Positions 19,746-29,297 of a DNA stretch of 64,000 nt are shown in pieces (position 1 is the first letter of the stretch; the number at the start of each line of letters is the position of its first letter). Both the position numbers and the translations under genes were made by a program. The notes under the pieces were generated by a model. That model saw only the letters and a list, made by a program, of their open reading frames with translations, had not been told where the DNA came from and made no database searches. The stretch is from Deinococcus aquiradiocola (lineage in GTDB: Bacteria; Deinococcota; Deinococci; Deinococcales; Deinococcaceae), in the NCBI RefSeq assembly GCF_014646915.1, contig NZ_BMOE01000003.1, forward strand, positions 124,001-188,000. The letters are read 5' to 3'.

Positions 19746-22094
19746 ATGACCAGCACCGAGAAATTCGCGATGGGCAAGAGCATGAAGCGCCGCGAGGACC
19801 CGCGCTTCATCCAGGGTAAAGGGCATTACCTCGACGACATCAACCTGCCGGGCCAGCTGTACATGGCGCTCGTGCACAGCCCGTACCCGCACGCCAACAT
19901 CCTCGGCATCGACAGCAGCGAAGCCATGAAGGTCCCCGGCGTGGTCGCCGTCGTGACCGCCAAGGAACTCAACGCGCACGGCGTGGGCCGCCTCCCCACC
20001 TTCCACGGCTTCGACCAGCAGATGGTCCTCGCGGACGGCAAGGTCCTCTACCAGCACCAGGAGGTCGCCGCCGTGTACGCCGAGACGCGCGAGGCCGCCT
20101 ACGACGCCGCCGAACTCGTCGAGGTGGACTACGAGCCGCTGCAGGCCGTCGTGACGCCCCAGCAGGCCAAGACGGACGAGACCATCATCCGCGCGGACCG
20201 CGAACAGCAGACGAACCACATCTTCAACTGGTCGGTCGGACAGCAGGACGCGACCGAGCAGGCGCTCGCGGGCAGCGACCACGTCGTGCGCCAGCACATC
20301 AAGTATCAGCGCGTGCACGCCGCGCCGCTCGAACCGTGCGGCTGCGTCGCCGAGTTCGACGTGATGGGCCGCCTGAAGTTCTACGTGACCTCCCAGGCGC
20401 CGCACGTGTACCGCACGGCGCTGTTCCTCGTGACCGGCATTCCCGAAGACAAGATTCAGGTCATCGCGCCGGACCTCGGCGGCGGCTTCGGCAACAAGGT
20501 CCCCGTGTACCCCGGGTACATCTGCGCCATCGCGGGCGCCCTCGTGATCGGGCGGCCCGTCAAGTGGATCGAGACGCGCACCGAGAACCTCACGAGCAGC
20601 TTCGCGCGCGACTACCACATGGACATCGAACTCGGCGCGACGAAAGACGGCAAGCTCACCGCCCTCAAGGTCCTCACGGACGCCGACCACGGCGCCTTCG
20701 ACGCGGCCGCCGACCCCAGCAAGTACCCGGCCGGGATGTTCGGCATCATCACCGGCAGTTACGACATCCCCACCGCGTACGCGAGCCTCGACGCGTACTT
20801 CACGAACAAGATGCCGGGCGGCGTCGCGTACCGCTGCTCCTTCCGCGTCACGGAAGCCGCGTACTGCATCGAGCGCGCCATGGACATCCTCGCGGACGAC
20901 CTGAACATCGATCCCGTCGAACTGCGCCGCCGGAACTTCATCCAGCCGGAACAGTTCCCGTACCAGTCGCCGCTCAGCTTCACGTACGACAGCGGCGACT
21001 ACGAGAAGACCATGGACGTCGCCCTGGAACGCATCGGGTACGCGGACCTGCTCAAGGAACAGGCAGAGAAACGCGCGCGCGGCGAACTGATGGGCATCGG
21101 CATCAGCACCTTCACCGAAGTGACGGGCGCCGGACCGTCCAAGCACTTCGACATCCTCGGCATCAAGATGTTCGACGGCGCCGAGATCCGCATCCACCCG
21201 AGCGGCGCGGGCATCATCCGCACCGGCACGAAAAGCCAGGGGCAGGGCCACGAGACGACGTGGGCGCAGATCGTCGCGGAGGAACTCGGCCTCGACCCGC
21301 AGAACTTCCAGGTGGAGGAAGGCGACACCGACACCGCCCCCTACGGTCTCGGCACGTACGCGAGCCGCAGCACGCCCGTCGCGGGCGGCGCCCTCGCCCT
21401 CGCCGCCCGCAAGATCCGCGACAAGGGCCGCAAGATCGCCGCGCACCTCCTCGAAGTGGACGAGATGGACCTCGAATGGAAGGACTACCGCTTCCAGGTG
21501 ATGGGCGCCCCCAGCCGCAGCGTCACCATGAAGGAAGTCGCGTTCGCGGCGTACACCAACCCCGGCGAGAACGAACCGGGTCTCGAAGCGACCCTGTACT
21601 ACGATCCGCCCAACATGGTCTTCCCGCACGGCACGTACATCGCCGTGGTGGACGTGGACCGCGAGACCGGCGAAACGAAGGTGCGCCGCTTCATGGCCAT
21701 CGACGACTGCGGCACCATCATCAACCCCATGATCGTGGAAGGCCAGGTGCACGGCGGCCTGACCGAAGGGTACGCCATCGCGTTCATGCAGGAGATCCCC
21801 TACGACGAGGACGGCAACAACCTCGCCACGAACTTCACCGAGTACCTCGTGCCGACCAGCCTGGAAACGCCCAGCTGGGAGACGGGCCACACCGTGACGC
21901 CCAGCCCCCACCACCCGATCGGCGCGAAGAGCGTCGGCGAGAGCCCCAACGTCGGCAGCCCCGCCGCGTTCGTGAACGCCGTCATCGACGCGCTCTCCCC
22001 GCTCGGCGTGCGCCACATCGACATGCCGCTCACGCGCGAGAAAGTCTGGAGCGCCATCCGCGAAGCCGAAGCCGCCCAGCCCGCCCAGGCCTGA
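19746..22094 (+). CDS. coxL: Form I aerobic CO dehydrogenase large (Mo) subunit
   Basis: A 782-residue molybdenum hydroxylase. The active-site loop AYRCSFR (residues 361-367, Cys364) is the signature of form I, true CO-oxidising enzymes with a Mo-S-Cu centre; form II and other hydroxylases have AYRGAGR. The base-containing segment SVGESPNVGSPAAFVNAV is intact near the C-terminus and GQGHETTWAQIVAEELG matches the MCD-binding loop. GGAGGG lies before the ATG. It catalyses CO + H2O to CO2 with electrons to the respiratory chain. Confidence 0.95.
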   Translation: MTSTEKFAMGKSMKRREDPRFIQGKGHYLDDINLPGQLYMALVHSPYPHANILGIDSSEAMKVPGVVAVVTAKELNAHGVGRLPTFHGFDQQMVLADGKVLYQHQEVAAVYAETREAAYDAAELVEVDYEPLQAVVTPQQAKTDETIIRADREQQTNHIFNWSVGQQDATEQALAGSDHVVRQHIKYQRVHAAPLEPCGCVAEFDVMGRLKFYVTSQAPHVYRTALFLVTGIPEDKIQVIAPDLGGGFGNKVPVYPGYICAIAGALVIGRPVKWIETRTENLTSSFARDYHMDIELGATKDGKLTALKVLTDADHGAFDAAADPSKYPAGMFGIITGSYDIPTAYASLDAYFTNKMPGGVAYRCSFRVTEAAYCIERAMDILADDLNIDPVELRRRNFIQPEQFPYQSPLSFTYDSGDYEKTMDVALERIGYADLLKEQAEKRARGELMGIGISTFTEVTGAGPSKHFDILGIKMFDGAEIRIHPSGAGIIRTGTKSQGQGHETTWAQIVAEELGLDPQNFQVEEGDTDTAPYGLGTYASRSTPVAGGALALAARKIRDKGRKIAAHLLEVDEMDLEWKDYRFQVMGAPSRSVTMKEVAFAAYTNPGENEPGLEATLYYDPPNMVFPHGTYIAVVDVDRETGETKVRRFMAIDDCGTIINPMIVEGQVHGGLTEGYAIAFMQEIPYDEDGNNLATNFTEYLVPTSLETPSWETGHTVTPSPHHPIGAKSVGESPNVGSPAAFVNAVIDALSPLGVRHIDMPLTREKVWSAIREAEAAQPAQA

Positions 22095-22274
22095 CCCGGA
22101 ACGCCACCCGAACCCCGTGACCCGGCCCGGCCCACCACACCACCAGGGCCAGGACCGCCACGGTCAGCACACCACGCAGCGCCCACCACAGGCAGGGGGC
22201 CGGACGGAACCGTCAACACACCGACGGCCCGCTCCGGCCCCCCGCCTCACGCCCCCACCACCCCGCGAGGCCGA

Positions 22275-22967
22275 ATGACGACCCACACCCCGAACCTCCA
22301 GACGCTCTGGCCCACCCCCATCCTGCACACCACCCTCCCCGACCATCACGACGTGAACGCCGACCTGCTCGACCTCTTCGCGCGCCACCGCGACACGCAC
22401 CCCGGCCCGCAGGGCAACGTGTACTCCAGCGGCGACGACCTCCTGCAACGCTACGACCACCCCGCCCTGAAACACCTGTTCAGCTTCGTGTCCCGCTCCG
22501 TGTTCGAGGTCGCGCAGACCGTGAACGCCTCCGCCTGGGCCGCCCTGCCGGACCTCAGGCTCCAGATGCGCGTCGTCGGCGCATGGTTCCAGATCCAGAA
22601 CCGCTACGGCTTCCACGACATCCACACGCACGGCAACTGCTCATGGAGCGGCGTGTACTACGTCCAGATCGACGACACCGCCGAACGCGCCCGCCACCCG
22701 CACCTCGGGACACGCAACGGCATCACGCGCTTCTACGGCCCCAACCTCACCCTGCTCGGCGGCGCGTACCAGGACCTCGGGAACGCCTACATGCAGCAGG
22801 TGCACCACGACGTCCAACCCGAAAGCGGCACCCTGATCGTCTTCCCCAGCTGGCTGAACCACAAAGCCCTCCCCTACGACGGACAGAAGGACCGCGTGAT
22901 CGTGAGCTTCAACGCCCAGGTGCACGGCCAGAGCGGCAACCAGACCGCCGGATACGGCTTCGCCTGA
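22275..22967 (+). CDS. Putative 2OG-Fe(II) oxygenase, TIGR02466-like
   Basis: A 230-residue protein with the double-stranded beta-helix pattern of the TIGR02466 family: HDIHTHGNCSWSGVYYVQ supplies the proximal ligands, FPSWLNHKALPY the distal His, and KDRVIVSFNAQ the Arg that would bind 2-oxoglutarate. The role of the family is unclear. GAGG precedes the ATG. It follows coxL by 180 nt with no terminator seen, but its link to CO oxidation is unproven. Confidence 0.75.
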   Translation: MTTHTPNLQTLWPTPILHTTLPDHHDVNADLLDLFARHRDTHPGPQGNVYSSGDDLLQRYDHPALKHLFSFVSRSVFEVAQTVNASAWAALPDLRLQMRVVGAWFQIQNRYGFHDIHTHGNCSWSGVYYVQIDDTAERARHPHLGTRNGITRFYGPNLTLLGGAYQDLGNAYMQQVHHDVQPESGTLIVFPSWLNHKALPYDGQKDRVIVSFNAQVHGQSGNQTAGYGFA

Positions 22968-23041
22968 ACTTTGACACCCTGTCGAGAGGGAACGGGTGTG
23001 CAGGTCCCTCCGGAGCGGCGATAAGATCAAGGAGGCTGATA

Positions 23042-23490
23042 GACGCCCGGGCCAACGCCATCCAGCAGACCCAGGAGATGTTCAATCTCACGGTTGACGA
23101 GGCCATACGTTCTACGTCGAGGAGGATGGGTGGCTGGTCCATAACACCGGGCCCTGTGGCCCAACTCTAGACGACGTTGTTGCCTCCGCTCTGAATCCCT
23201 CACCCGCGAAAGGGTTGACTCAGGCAGGACATTCACTGCAATCGCATTCGGGACGTGCGGGTAGTCTTTTTCCAAAACCAACTGGTGTCAAGAACCCCGC
23301 CGCATACAATGCTCTTGGCCAAGAAGTTTTGGAGGAAATTCTTACCAATCCATCTACAAATGTGGTTTCTTGGAACCACAAAACGTATGGGCCAATTACG
23401 GAATATCGTAATAGGGCTCTTGGTATGGGAGTGCGTACCGACGCAAAGGGAAACTTCATCACCTTTCTCGACCCTAATCCAAACTGGTAG
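23042..23490 (+). pseudogene. Frameshifted HINT-domain end plus polymorphic toxin C-terminus
   Basis: Two frames joined at about 23102-23104 give the sequence TQEMFNLTVDEA / HTFYVEEDGWLVHN, the C-terminal end of a pretoxin HINT (intein-like) domain found before the toxin domains of Rhs/YD-repeat proteins; one base is missing in the Ala codon. After it comes an intact domain of about 110 residues (AGHSLQSHSGRAGSLFPKP ... GMGVRTDAKGNFITFLDPNPNW), probably a nuclease-type toxin but not assigned. The N-terminal carrier is absent. The toxin part alone is open from a TTG at 23215. GC is lower than the neighbours. Confidence 0.75.
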
Positions 23491-23498
23491 CGTGATCC

Positions 23499-23741
23499 AT
23501 GAGTGAGCGAAATAGGTATAGCTTGGTTGTTGCCACAAATCCAGCCAGAGACAAACTCGTCGTAGAAATGGCAGTAGGCGAGGACATAGTTTTTGAGTTT
23601 TTTATCGAGGGAGGCAAAAGGCATCTAGCAATCTATGTGGAGCATAGTAAGCCACCTATCGAGACTGACGCTGATGTATTTTTTGAAGCTTTGCAAGATG
23701 CTTACGCAGATGTGAAAACCCTTCCTGGAAACAATACTTAA
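23499..23741 (+). CDS. Probable immunity protein
   Basis: An 80-residue acidic, soluble protein starting 9 nt after the toxin-fragment stop, with AT-rich codon use like the fragment. No family recognised. Polymorphic toxins are normally followed by a small acidic immunity gene, so position, size and charge support this role. The frame is intact, unlike the carrier. A strong terminator follows. Confidence 0.6.
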   Translation: MSERNRYSLVVATNPARDKLVVEMAVGEDIVFEFFIEGGKRHLAIYVEHSKPPIETDADVFFEALQDAYADVKTLPGNNT

Positions 23742-23819
23742 CGACTCTCCTTTCCTGCACCTGCATTAACTATCATTACAAATAGCGCCACGTTCTCCCA
23801 ACTCTGACCTCTATGAATG

Positions 23820-23853
23820 GGCCGCTCCAATTTCCGGAGCGGCCTATTCCTTT
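23820..23853 (+). terminator. Rho-independent terminator after the immunity gene
   Basis: A perfect 9-bp stem (GGCCGCTCC / GGAGCGGCC) with a 7-nt loop is followed by TATTCCTTTT. Confidence 0.8.
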
Positions 23854-23866
23854 TCATCTACGGTGC

Positions 23867-24015
23867 TAAGTAGCTGGCTGATATGAACTGATGCATCTGC
23901 ACCCTTGCTCGCTTTGCTTTCGGCTCCCCGTTTTTCCCTACTGGGGCGAAGGCGGGAACAGGATGAACCGAACGAGCCTCCACTCATGGACCAATCTTCA
24001 CCAGCCAGCTACTTA
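23867..24015. repeat. 149-bp element with 14-bp terminal inverted repeats
   Basis: TAAGTAGCTGGCTG and its exact complement CAGCCAGCTACTTA bound a noncoding 149-bp segment with a GCTCGC-rich core. It has the form of a MITE or a small noncoding repeat. It fills the 23742-24042 gap with the terminator, and sits between the toxin remnant and an integrase fragment. Confidence 0.6.
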
Positions 24016-24042
24016 CCGAGGTGCTACCCTGCCCATTTCTGC

Positions 24043-24282
24043 TCAGCTTGCCTTGTCCTGCTGGATCAGTTCTGCCAGGCAGGGCGCAGCTTCCCGGCGC
24101 TGCTCGTCGTACAGGTGGGTGTACACCTGCATGGTGAAGCCGAAATTGGTATGCCCCAACCGATCTGCAATCACTTTCGGCGTCACTCCTCTCAAGGCCA
24201 GCAGGCTCGCGTGGGTGTGGCGCAGGTCATGCAGGCGGATGACCGGAACGCCCGCCACTGTGCTGAGCTGATGGAAGGTACG
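24043..24282 (-). pseudogene. Tyrosine recombinase (phage integrase) C-terminal fragment
   Basis: About 80 residues encode the end of a tyrosine recombinase: HDLRHTHASLLALRG (catalytic H-x-x-R), LGHTNFGFTMQVYTH with the second His and the nucleophile Tyr. The N-terminal arm, core-binding domain and first catalytic Arg are missing; upstream the frame merges into the out-of-frame metallophosphoesterase gene. It is a relic of an integrated element. Confidence 0.8.
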
Positions 24283-24284
24283 GG

Positions 24285-25100
24285 TCAGGGGAGGCGGAGC
24301 GTGAAGCCTGGGCCGCCGGCGAAGAGTGCGGCGTCCACGTCGGTGCAGCGGCCCTGGGCGTACACGTAGGGTTCGGTGACGTTCGCGGCGGGCTGGCCGT
24401 GCAGCAGGAAGACGGGCGTGTGGCCGTGGACGAGGCGGGTGCAGCCGCTCGCGCCGAGCATGGCCTGCAGGTTCGCTTCGGCTTCGTCGTCGGGGAGGAC
24501 GTCCGGCATGAATTCCTGTCGGCGGGCGAAGTTCGCTTCGAAGGTGCCGCGCAGGGTGGCGTCGCGGCTGTGCAGCAGGGCGTGTCCGGCGGCGTTGATC
24601 TCGTCTGGTGTGTCGCCGAGGTCGAGGTACATGGTGGTGTCGGCGTGCATGAGGAGCGTGTCGCCCACGCGGGCCAGCAGGGGCCGTGCCCGCAGCCACG
24701 TGAGGTGTTCGGGTGTGAGGTGGGCGGCGTCGCTGGCCTGTCCGCCGGCGTGGTCCTGCCACAGTTGCCGGAAGGTCCAGGGTTGGCCTGCGATGGTCAG
24801 GTCGGGGACGGTCTCTTCGGGGAGGTCCTGGGCGTTGAGGAGGATCACGTCGTGGTTGCCGAGGAGCGCGCCGACGCGTCCGCCTGCCGTTTGCGCCTGG
24901 GCCTGCAGGTCCATCACGCGTTCGATGACGCCCACGCCGTCCGGTCCGCGGTCGGTGTAGTCGCCGAGGAACCACAGTTCGTCCGTGCCGCCCGTCCAGC
25001 GGTGGTCCCGGTCCGTGAGGCCTTCGGCCTGGAGGAGGGTGTCGAGTGCCGTGAGGCAGCCGTGCGTGTCACCGATCACATACACTGTCACGCGCGCCAT
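24285..25100 (-). CDS. PPP-type metallophosphoesterase
   Basis: The 271-residue calcineurin-like phosphatase has all metal motifs in order: GDTHG (10-14), GDYTDRGPD (about 46-54), GNHD (about 81-84), a His in LLMHADT and HGHT near residue 234. Substrates in this group include diadenosine polyphosphates and phosphoproteins; which applies is unknown. The 3' end abuts the integrase fragment, so an insertion happened directly behind it. Confidence 0.9.
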   Translation of the reverse strand: MARVTVYVIGDTHGCLTALDTLLQAEGLTDRDHRWTGGTDELWFLGDYTDRGPDGVGVIERVMDLQAQAQTAGGRVGALLGNHDVILLNAQDLPEETVPDLTIAGQPWTFRQLWQDHAGGQASDAAHLTPEHLTWLRARPLLARVGDTLLMHADTTMYLDLGDTPDEINAAGHALLHSRDATLRGTFEANFARRQEFMPDVLPDDEAEANLQAMLGASGCTRLVHGHTPVFLLHGQPAANVTEPYVYAQGRCTDVDAALFAGGPGFTLRLP

Positions 25101-25219
25101 CCTAGTGCATCGGGCGGAACGGTGCGGGTCGTTTTCTGTCCGGGCGGAGCCGCGTTCGGGTCGTCTTCAGGGCGGGTGGCGCAGCGTGCGTGGACGCAAT
25201 TGCGGCGGGCCGGGGAGCG

Positions 25220-25225
25220 TAGAAT
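25220..25225 (+). promoter_or_regulatory. Candidate -10 of the xdhC-coxD-coxE operon
   Basis: TAGAAT, about 44 nt before the GTG start; a GGAG SD lies within the leader. It suggests the maturation genes have a promoter separate from coxMSL. Confidence 0.4.
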
Positions 25226-25268
25226 GAAGTTCCCATGAAGCGATGCCTGATCGTTCCGGAGTGTCCGC

Positions 25269-26353
25269 GTGTCCTTTGACGCCCTGTCCCGCGCGGATCA
25301 TCATGCCCGCGTGGCGCGCCTGGAGGCCGAGGGGGCGCGGTTCGTGACGGCGACCGTCGTCCTGCGGCGCGCGCCCGTGTCGTCTCACATGGGGGACCGC
25401 GCCATCGTGCACGAGGACGGCCGCATGGAGGGCTTCGTGGGCGGCGCGTGTTCCCGCGAGATCGTGCGGCGGCAGGCGCTGGAGGTTCTCGCGGGCGGCT
25501 CGCCGCGCCTCGTGATGATCCGGCCGGACGCGGCCAGCGAGCCGGATGCGGGCCTGGAGGCCGTGGTGGTCCCCATGACCTGCGCGAGCGAGGGGTCGGT
25601 GAACGTGTACCTGGAGCCGCACCAGCCGGCCCGGACGCTGCTGGTGGTGGGCCTGACGCCCGTCGCGGAGATGGTGTACCGGCTCGCGGCGGCGATGGGT
25701 GAGCGCGTGCAGCGCGTCGTGACGCGCGAGGAACGCCGGGACCTGGAGCCGGGCACGCCCGCGCTGGACCTGCCTGCCCTGACGGACGCGCTCTCGGCGC
25801 TGAGCGCGCCCGCGCGGGCGCAGGTGTCGGCGGTGGTGGCGTCGCAGGGGCATTACGACGAGCTGGCGCTGGAGGCGCTGTTGCGCGGCGGCGTCACGAA
25901 CCTCGCGCTGCTCGCGAGCCGCAAGCGCGCGGCGTCGGTGCTGGACCTGCTGCACCTGCAGGGCGTGCCGGAGGACCTGACGGCCCTCATTCGCGCTCCG
26001 GCGGGCCTGGACCTGGGGGCGCGCACGCCGGGCGAGGTGGCCGTGTCGATCCTGGCGGGTCTGATCGCGGACCGGCAGGGCCGCACGGTCCCGCAGGGTC
26101 AGGCATCGCAGCCCGTCACGCTGCCCCCGGCCACTCCCCCCGCCCTGATCCCGGCGTCCCCGGTGGCGGCGGGCCCCGCGCGGGCCGCCCGGGAGGGGTA
26201 CGCGATCAGCCCGGTGGACGGCGAGGAGGTCGAGATCGCCACGGCCCTCCACCATGCCGACCACGGCGGCGTCCGGTACTACTTCAGCTGCCCGAACTGC
26301 AAGCGCCGCTTCCTGAAGGACCCGGCCCGGTACCTCGCGCCCGCAGGTCCCGC

Positions 26354-26357
<4 letters not shown>
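25269..26357 (+). CDS. XdhC/CoxF-family maturation protein with C-terminal YHS domain
   Basis: A 362-residue protein. Residues about 10-85 are the XdhC/CoxI N-terminal domain (SSHMGDRAIVHEDGRMEGFVGGACSREIVRRQAL), 125-270 the Rossmann C-terminal domain (LVVGLTPVAEMVYRLAAAMG; GVTNLALLASRKRAASVLDLL). Residues about 305-360 form a YHS metal-binding-like domain (SPVDGEEVEI..RYYFSCPNCKRRFLKDPARYL) with a Cys-x2-Cys. XdhC-like proteins bind and sulfurate Mo cofactor for hydroxylases. It overlaps the coxD-like gene. Confidence 0.88.
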
Positions 26358-27279
<922 letters not shown>

Positions 27280-27283
<4 letters not shown>

Positions 27284-28494
27284 CGGGCCGCGCCCCCCGC
27301 GCCGCGACCCTCGACGCGAGCGTCCGCGCGTTCTGCACCGTGCTGCGCGACCGGCACGGCTTCCCGCTCGGGCCGGGCGACACGCTCCTCGCACTGCAGG
27401 CCGTGGACGCCGTCGGACTGGCGCGTCCCGGCCCCGTCCGCGCCGCGCTCCGCGCCGTGTGCTGCGCGCGCGCCGAGCACCTGCCGATCTTCGACGAAGC
27501 CTTCGACCGGCACTTCCTGGGCGGGCGCGGGGCGGCCCCCACCCGGCAGGACGACCTGCCCGAAACGAACTTCGGCTTCCCCAGCCCCCCGGACCCGGAC
27601 GTGGCCCGGGACGCGCCCGACGGCCGCAGCGGCGAGCAGCGCACCCTGACGCCCGGCACGCGCCCCGGCGAGGAGAGCGGCGAGACGGGCAGCGGCCCGG
27701 CCCGCCACGCTCCCGCAGGCGACGAAGCCGACACCGACGGGGGAGAGGCCGCGCGCGCCCAGGCGAGCGCCGAGACCGGGGACGGCCACGCGCCGGACGC
27801 GGCCCGCACGCTGGACCGCGCGTACGACGCGGCCGCCCGCGAGTTCCTGCACCACCTGCGCCTCCGGCCGCAGCGGCGCCTCACGCACGCGGCACGCGGC
27901 ACGCGCCTCGACCCGCGCCGCACCCTGCGCGCCGCCCTCGCCACCGAGGGCGAAGCGTTCCGCCTGTACTGGCGGGCACGCGCGCCGCGCCGCGCGAAGG
28001 TCGTGCTGCTCATCGACGCGAGCCGCTCCATGGACGCGCACGCGCAGGACGCCCTGCGCTTCGCGGCGGCCCTCAGTCGGCGCACGCATGCCGCGCACAC
28101 CTTCAGCTTCTCGACCGGTCTGCACGACCTCACGCCGGACCTGCAGGCCGGACGCGACCTGCCGCCCCTGCGGGCCGCGTGGGGCGGCGGCACGCGCATC
28201 GGCCCGAACCTGCAGGCGTTCCTGCAGGCGCACGGCGACCGCCTGCTCGGCCCCGGCACCATCGTCGTGATCGTCAGCGACGCGCTCGACGTGGGCGACA
28301 CCGCCCCCCTCGCGCACGCCATGAGCGAACTCGCGCGGCGCAGTGCGGGCGTCCTCTGGCTCAACCCGCTCGCCGCGCACCCCGGCTTCCAGCCGACCGC
28401 GCGCGGCATGGTGGCCGCCCTGCCGCACCTGACGCTGCTCGCGCACGCCGACACGCACGCCGAGTACGCCGCGCTGCGCCTCCCCGGCCGCTGA
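27280..28494 (+). CDS. coxE: CoxE-like VWA-domain protein
   Basis: A 404-residue protein with a helical N-terminal part, a long acidic Gly/Glu/Ala-rich linker (about 105-180) and a C-terminal von Willebrand A domain with a complete MIDAS: DASRSMD, the Thr of GGGTRIGP, and the Asp of IVSDALDVG. CoxE proteins partner with CoxD ATPases in copper insertion into CO dehydrogenase. Converges on a gene on the minus strand. Confidence 0.85.
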
Positions 28495-28541
28495 GACCTC
28501 GTCTGCTTCGTTCCGGAGCGGTGGGCGGGTGAACGGGCCGG

Positions 28542-29297
28542 TCAGTCCGTCTTCTCTCCTTCTGCCGGCATGGCTGACCCGTTCGCTGCCCGGGCTTGCC
28601 GCGCCGTCCAGAGCCGCACGCCCGCCACGCCCGCCGTGAGGATGCTCACGCCGACCACCCCCCACACCAGCCGGGACGGTGTGGCCGCCAGCCATACCAC
28701 CAGCGCCGTCGCGGGCAGCGCGCCCACCGCCGACGCGAGCAGGAACGGCAGGAACGGCATGCCGACCGCGCCCGCCACGAGGTTCATCACTTCGGCCTTC
28801 AGGGCGGGCATCAGGCGCACGAGCAGCACCGCCTGCCAGCCGCGCTGCGCCGCGAAGCGCTCGGTGCGCGCCGCGAGACGTTCGCCCGTCAGGCGCCGCA
28901 CGAGCCTGCCTCCGGCCGCCCGGCCCACCGCGTACCCGAGGACCGCACCGAGCATCGTCCCGACGTACACGATCAGGAACCCGCCCCACACCCCGTACGC
29001 GAGGGACGCGATCATCACGTCCGCCGCGGCGGGCAGCACCGGCAGGACCGCCTGCACCAGCATCCCGCCCACCAGGGCCACCGGCCCCCACATCCCGAAG
29101 CGGTCCACCCACGCGTGCCGGACGAGCGCGTCGTCGCTGCTCAGGGCGCGCCACGCATCCGTCAGGAAGGCCCGCACGTCCGGCACGAGCAGCAGGGCCG
29201 CCGCGCACAGCAGCAGCAGGGCGGGCGGCAGCCAGCGGCGCAGCAGGCGCGCGGACCGGCCCGCGTCCGGCACTGTGCCCGTGCCGGTCGGGGTCAC
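28542..29297 (-). CDS. TVP38/TMEM64 (DedA-superfamily) membrane protein
   Basis: A 251-residue integral membrane protein with about six hydrophobic segments, the VTT-domain core GTMLGAVLGYAVGRAAGGR and VLLVRLMPALKAEVMNLVAGAVGMPFLPFL with its conserved Arg and Gly. Such proteins scramble or transport lipids. The GTG start overlaps the stop of the upstream regulator gene, so they are one transcript. Confidence 0.88.
   Translation of the reverse strand: MTPTGTGTVPDAGRSARLLRRWLPPALLLLCAAALLLVPDVRAFLTDAWRALSSDDALVRHAWVDRFGMWGPVALVGGMLVQAVLPVLPAAADVMIASLAYGVWGGFLIVYVGTMLGAVLGYAVGRAAGGRLVRRLTGERLAARTERFAAQRGWQAVLLVRLMPALKAEVMNLVAGAVGMPFLPFLLASAVGALPATALVVWLAATPSRLVWGVVGVSILTAGVAGVRLWTARQARAANGSAMPAEGEKTD

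Noticed and set aside
19572..22016. 814-codon minus-strand frame opposite coxL
   Set aside because: Mirror of coxL codons; no motif and an implausible composition.
22968..23041. Longer reading frame joining the oxygenase gene to the HINT remnant
   Set aside because: The frame containing NLTVDEA extends upstream only as an out-of-frame shadow of the oxygenase gene; the carrier protein is truly absent.
24283..24975. N-terminal part of the integrase frame
   Set aside because: It is the out-of-frame complement of the metallophosphoesterase gene (Arg/Pro/His-rich), so only the last 80 residues are integrase.
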